Shown: positions 6,725-9,332 of the stretch, piece after piece
How positions within the stretch are numbered: position 1 is the first letter of the stretch
How the letters are laid out: each line of letters begins with the position of its first letter
NCBI GenBank assembly: GCA_964497475.1
Contig: CAZCDM010000096.1
Coordinates: 1-9,332 of the forward strand
DNA: 9,332 bases
Direction: 5' to 3'
DNA from: CAZCDM01 sp964497475
GTDB lineage: Bacteria; Planctomycetota; Phycisphaerae; SM23-33
The notes under the pieces: model-generated
Seen by the model: only the letters and a program-made list of their open reading frames with translations
Told to the model about the DNA's origin: nothing
The model's database searches: none
Program-made: the position numbers and the translations under genes

Positions 6725-7750
6725 ATGCCGAACGGCCATACCGCCATGCTCTGGGAACCCGCCGAGGGCGGGCTCGTGCAGTGCGACCTCTGCGCCCACC
6801 GCTGCACGCTGGCTCCGGGGCAGTTCGGCCGCTGTCGTGTGCGACAGAACCTCGACGGCGAACTGCGGACGTTTACCTTTCGCAACATCATCGCCTGCAA
6901 CCCCGACCCGATCGAAAAAAAGCCGCTCTTCCATTTTCTGCCCGGCACGAAGAGCCTCTCCATCGCCACGCCGGGCTGCAATTTTTCTTGCGACTTCTGT
7001 CAGAACTGGCAGATCTCGCAGCTGCCTCGCTCGGCCGGTGGGCAGCGGTCGGGCCGACCCATTCCGCCGGAGCAACTGGTGAGCCTGGCCGAGCAACAGG
7101 ACTGCGTTTCGATCAGCTACACGTACACCGAGCCGACGGTCTTTTTCGAGCTGGCCTACGAGACGGCCCGGCTGGCCCGGCCGCGGGGTGTGCGGAACTG
7201 CTTTGTCTCCAACGGGTACATGACGCCCGAGGCCGTCGAGACCATCGCCCCGTTTCTAGACGCGATCAACGTGGACCTCAAAGCCTTCGACGATGCGACC
7301 TACCGCGAGGTGTGCGGCGGGCGGCTGGGGCCGGTGCTGGACTGCCTTCGCGCCCTGGTCGCCGCCGGCGTGTGGGTCGAGGTCACGACGCTGGTCGTGC
7401 CGGGTATGAACGACTCGGCCGAGGAGCTGGGCAAGATCGCCGAGTTCATCGCCGGCGAACTGCACCCGGCCGTGCCGTGGCACATCAGCCGCTTCCATGC
7501 GGACTACAACATGCCCGACGGCCAGGCCACGCCGCTGGCTACGCTCGAAGCGGCGGCACGCATCGGCAAGCGGGCCGGGCTGAAGTACGTGTATTGCGGC
7601 AACGTGGCGGGCCTGGCTGATGAGTCCACGCACTGTCCGGCCTGCGACGGGGTCGTGATCGACCGGCGGGGTTTTGCCCTGCGCAGCAACACGCTGCGTG
7701 ACGGCACGTGCCCGGCCTGCGGCGAGTCAGTCCACGGCGTGTGGGGCTAG
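6725..7750 (+). CDS. amrS: AmmeMemoRadiSam system radical SAM enzyme AmrS
   Basis: This 341-residue cytoplasmic radical SAM protein closely fits AmrS in length and motif order. The N-terminal cysteine motif is C20-DL-C23-AHR-C27 with C37 in GRCRVRQN. The radical SAM cluster motif is C85-NFS-C89-DF-C92, binding the [4Fe-4S] that cleaves S-adenosylmethionine. SYTYTEPTVFFE follows, then NVDLKAF and the barrel strands typical of pyruvate formate-lyase activase relatives. The C-terminal zinc-ribbon-like tail has C304-PA-C307 and C329-PA-C332 and ends in ESVHGVWG, the family ending. In many genomes AmrS accompanies a MEMO1-like protein and an AmrA (AMMECR1) protein; neither is visible here. The family's substrate is not settled as far as I know. 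It lies 11 nt after the BatA-like gene and is probably co-transcribed with it. A TACAAT at 6700-6705 could add an internal promoter, but no -35 is evident. Confidence 0.93.
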   Translation: MPNGHTAMLWEPAEGGLVQCDLCAHRCTLAPGQFGRCRVRQNLDGELRTFTFRNIIACNPDPIEKKPLFHFLPGTKSLSIATPGCNFSCDFCQNWQISQLPRSAGGQRSGRPIPPEQLVSLAEQQDCVSISYTYTEPTVFFELAYETARLARPRGVRNCFVSNGYMTPEAVETIAPFLDAINVDLKAFDDATYREVCGGRLGPVLDCLRALVAAGVWVEVTTLVVPGMNDSAEELGKIAEFIAGELHPAVPWHISRFHADYNMPDGQATPLATLEAAARIGKRAGLKYVYCGNVAGLADESTHCPACDGVVIDRRGFALRSNTLRDGTCPACGESVHGVWG

Positions 7751-7760
7751 GGCTTGGCAG

Positions 7761-7922
7761 TGTGGCCCAGCCGCCCCCGGCTGGGAATATTGCGTGTGGC
7801 CCAGCCGCCCCGGCTGGGAATGTTGCGTGTGGCCCAGCCGCCCCCGGCTGGGAATGTTGCGTGTGGCCCAGCCGCCCCCGGCTGGGAATGTTGCGTGTGG
7901 CCCAGCCGCCCCCGGCTGGGAA
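7761..7922. repeat. Tandem 33-34 bp hairpin repeat array (5 copies)
   Basis: Copies begin at 7761, 7795, 7828, 7862 and 7896. Units are 34, 33, 34 and 34 bp, and the fifth copy is cut short after 27 bp. Each copy opens with TGTGG, then has arms CCCAGCCG and CGGCTGGG forming a perfect 8-bp stem around a loop of four C (three C in copy 2), then AATGTTGCG. Copy 1 has AATATTGCG instead. The hairpins sit at 7766-7785, 7800-7818, 7833-7852, 7867-7886 and 7901-7920. The array starts 10 nt after the amrS stop. No T run follows any hairpin, so they are poor intrinsic terminators by the standard rule. There are no unique spacers, so it is not CRISPR. Unit lengths that are mostly not multiples of three argue against coding use. 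Confidence 0.95.
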
Positions 7923-7996
7923 GATTACAATGACTACTTCGCCCATGGCGTGGGGTTGAACGATGCGGCTTGGCGGGTTGGTTTTCAGTTGTGCTC

Positions 7997-8025
7997 TTGG
8001 CAGGGGGCGATGGGGCGGGCATAAT
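7997..8025 (+). promoter_or_regulatory. Near-consensus sigma70 promoter of dprA
   Basis: TTGGCA at 7997-8002 (5 of 6 to TTGACA) and CATAAT at 8020-8025 (5 of 6 to TATAAT) are separated by exactly 17 nt, the optimal spacing. Transcription would start near 8032, at the GTG or ATG that begins dprA, implying a leaderless mRNA. This is the best promoter match in the window. Confidence 0.65.
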
Positions 8026-8034
8026 GCGGTCGTG

Positions 8035-9144
8035 ATGAGTAACGAGACGATCCGCAGTTATCTTCGACTGACCCTGGCCGACGGCGTGGGGCCGAAAACG
8101 CTGCTTCGGCTGCGGGAGGCGTTTGGCAGCATTGCCGCGGCGGGGGAGGCCTCGGCGGGGGCGTGGCGGTCGGTGAAAGGCATCGGCCCGAAAACCGCTC
8201 AAGCTCTGGCGGCTGTGACTGACGAGATGATCGACGAGGAACTTGCCCTGGCCGAATCGCATGGCGCAAGGATTTTGTGCATCGACGACGAGGCGTACCC
8301 GCGTGCCCTGGCGAGCATTGCCAATCCGCCGGCGGTGCTGTATGTGCGCGGGCGACTCGAGCCGGCCGATGCGGTGGCGGTGGGGATTGTCGGCAGCCGG
8401 CGGTGCACGCATTACGGGGCCGAGCAGGCTGAGCGGTTCGGTGCCGCCCTGGGCCGGGCCGGCGTGTCGGTGGTCTCCGGCGGGGCGCGGGGGATCGACA
8501 CGGCCGCCCATCGCGGCTGCCTCGCCGCCGGGGGGCGAACCATCGCGGTGATGGGCTGCGGGCTGGCGAGTACCTACCCGCCGGAAAACCGTGACCTGTT
8601 CGATGCCATCGCCGCCGAAGATCGCGGCGCACTGATCAGCGAGCTGTCGATGCGGACGGCCGTGCTGGCGGGGAACTTTCCGATGCGGAACCGGATCATC
8701 TCCGGGCTGAGCCTGGCCACGCTGGTGGTCGAGGCGGCCCTGCCGAGCGGCGCATTGATTACCGCTCGCGAGGCGGCCGAGCAGGGCAGGGAGGTGCTGG
8801 CCGTTCCGGGGCGGGTGGACTCGCCGCTCTCGGCCGGTACGCATCAACTCCTGCGCGACGGGGCTGCATTGGCGGCCGACGTCGACGACGTGCTACACGT
8901 GCTGGGCGAGGTGGGCCAGGCGGTGTCCATCCCCGATGCGCCGCCCGCACCGGCCGAGCCGGGCAACCTGACCGCGGCCGAGCAGACGCTTTGGGATGCT
9001 CTCGGCGATGGGGCCTTGAGCGTGGACGACCTGGCCGGACGGACGGGCCTGGCTGTGGGCGAGGTGACCTCGGCGATGACGATGCTCGTGCTTAAGCGGG
9101 CGGTGGTCCAGCGGCCGGGGAATCTCTTCGAGCGGAAACGCTGA
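8035..9144 (+). CDS. dprA: DNA-processing protein DprA
   Basis: DprA is a cytoplasmic protein that binds incoming single-stranded DNA and loads RecA during natural transformation. It is also widespread in bacteria not known to be competent. The 369-residue product shows three parts. An N-terminal helix-hairpin-helix-like region (about 15-60) has GVGPKTLLRL and GIGPKTAQAL. The Rossmann-like core has VGIVGSRR (116-123), SGGARGID (148-155), NFPMRNRIISGLS (214-226), SGALITA (238-244) and VPGRVDSPLSAGTHQLL. The C-terminal winged-helix domain (about 312-369) has LTAAEQTLWDAL. All core motifs are intact. The ATG at 8035 (or GTG at 8032) fits the family and the promoter just upstream. An in-frame ATG at 7963 would add 24 unconserved residues and span that promoter, so I reject it. 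No other competence genes are in view. Confidence 0.95.
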   Translation: MSNETIRSYLRLTLADGVGPKTLLRLREAFGSIAAAGEASAGAWRSVKGIGPKTAQALAAVTDEMIDEELALAESHGARILCIDDEAYPRALASIANPPAVLYVRGRLEPADAVAVGIVGSRRCTHYGAEQAERFGAALGRAGVSVVSGGARGIDTAAHRGCLAAGGRTIAVMGCGLASTYPPENRDLFDAIAAEDRGALISELSMRTAVLAGNFPMRNRIISGLSLATLVVEAALPSGALITAREAAEQGREVLAVPGRVDSPLSAGTHQLLRDGAALAADVDDVLHVLGEVGQAVSIPDAPPAPAEPGNLTAAEQTLWDALGDGALSVDDLAGRTGLAVGEVTSAMTMLVLKRAVVQRPGNLFERKR

Positions 9145-9202
9145 TCGCGCGGAGGGGGTGAGAAAAACATGAGGGGTATGCAGGGTCTATGTGCGTATGA
9201 AA

Positions 9203-9231
9203 AAAGCCCACGGATGCAATCCGTGGGCTTT
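9203..9231. terminator. Strong intrinsic terminator, probably bidirectional
   Basis: Arms AAAGCCCACGGAT (9203-9215) and ATCCGTGGGCTTT (9219-9231) pair perfectly over 13 bp around a GCA loop, 58 nt after dprA. On the + strand only TTT then GGGG follows. On the minus strand the stem is followed by a run of six U (A9200-A9205). It therefore looks strongest for a convergent minus-strand transcript and may also end dprA. Confidence 0.85.
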
Positions 9232-9240
9232 GGGGTGGTG

Positions 9241-9265
9241 GTGATTTGAGCTTACGCTGAATCAC
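9241..9265. other. Small inverted repeat downstream of terminator
   Basis: GTGATT (9241-9246) pairs with AATCAC (9260-9265). An inner AGC/GCT pair closes a TTAC loop, with a small internal bulge. There is no T run. It may be part of a structured 3' untranslated region of the convergent gene. Confidence 0.35.
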
Positions 9266-9292
9266 TTGAGGGCACCTTGACCTGACTTCAAC

Positions 9293-9307
9293 ATTGGGAC
9301 ACCCAAT
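9293..9307. other. Short perfect hairpin near window end
   Basis: ATTGGG (9293-9298) and CCCAAT (9302-9307) pair around an ACA loop. It touches the stop codon of the possible minus-strand gene. It is short and has no T run, so its role is unclear. Confidence 0.3.
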
Positions 9308-9332
9308 CAATGGAGCAGGTCGTAGAGGGCCT
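9307..9332 (-). CDS. Possible C-terminus of a convergent gene (partial)
   Basis: On the minus strand the window edge reads as codons for A-L-Y-D-L-L-H and then TGA. Six of the seven sense codons end in G or C, as expected for genes in this genome. The 13-bp hairpin with a minus-strand U run about 75 nt beyond the stop is where a terminator of such a gene would be. Seven codons cannot identify a product. This call rests on codon bias and terminator orientation only and could be wrong. Confidence 0.3.

Noticed and set aside
7761..7922. CRISPR array
   Set aside because: The units are directly contiguous with no unique spacers, and no cas genes are present.
7761..7922. The hairpins as a stack of intrinsic terminators for amrS
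   Set aside because: None is followed by a T run, so the standard pattern is missing. Factor-dependent or attenuating effects remain possible.
7930..7959. Nine-codon open frame after a TACAAT hexamer
   Set aside because: The ATG overlaps the hexamer, there is no ribosome-binding site and no -35. It is too short to support.
7963..8034. Upstream in-frame ATG extending DprA by 24 residues
   Set aside because: The extension is unlike DprA N-termini and would cover the near-consensus promoter at 7997-8025.
7747..8847. Long minus-strand open frame across the repeat array and dprA
   Set aside because: It crosses the repeats and lies opposite conserved dprA sequence. The product is low complexity with no domain.

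Overview
The window is GC-rich bacterial chromosome, densely packed with genes on the + strand. I think it comes from a planctomycete, probably the Phycisphaerae side. The grounds are a BatA-like three-pass membrane protein with long periplasmic domains, a secreted protein with an Ala/Pro/Gln low-complexity stalk rich in TQP, an Aquifex-type aconitase, and a GC-rich hairpin repeat array. This placement is inference; no rRNA or other marker gene is present.

Layout. Positions 1-161 are a short upstream region with an imperfect palindrome and a plausible sigma70 promoter. Positions 162-2252 encode aconitase of the TCA cycle. Positions 2261-3009 hold two tightly coupled small genes, a 68-residue unknown and a TPR-like protein. 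They have visibly lower GC than their surroundings. Positions 3064-3591 encode a LOG-like Rossmann protein with an altered signature motif. Positions 3634-7750 look like one transcription unit: a secreted protein with a duplicated C-terminal domain, a BatA-like membrane protein whose von Willebrand A region lacks the metal-binding motifs, and the radical SAM enzyme AmrS. Positions 7761-7922 are a tandem array of five 33-34 bp units, each with a perfect 8-bp hairpin. Positions 7997-9144 hold a near-consensus promoter and dprA, whose transcript is probably leaderless. Positions 9145-9332 hold a strong 13-bp terminator hairpin, two smaller hairpins and what may be the last codons of a convergent minus-strand gene.

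How it fits together. Aconitase and DprA are housekeeping genes with no evident link to their neighbours. The most coherent unit is 3634-7750. Two of its products are exported or membrane-anchored and may act together at the envelope. AmrS sits 11 nt behind without its usual MEMO/AmrA-type partners in view. I see no defence system, prophage, transposase, CRISPR array or RNA gene. The points most worth a second look are the degenerate vWA domain, the duplicated domain next to it, the hairpin repeat array, and the leaderless promoters.
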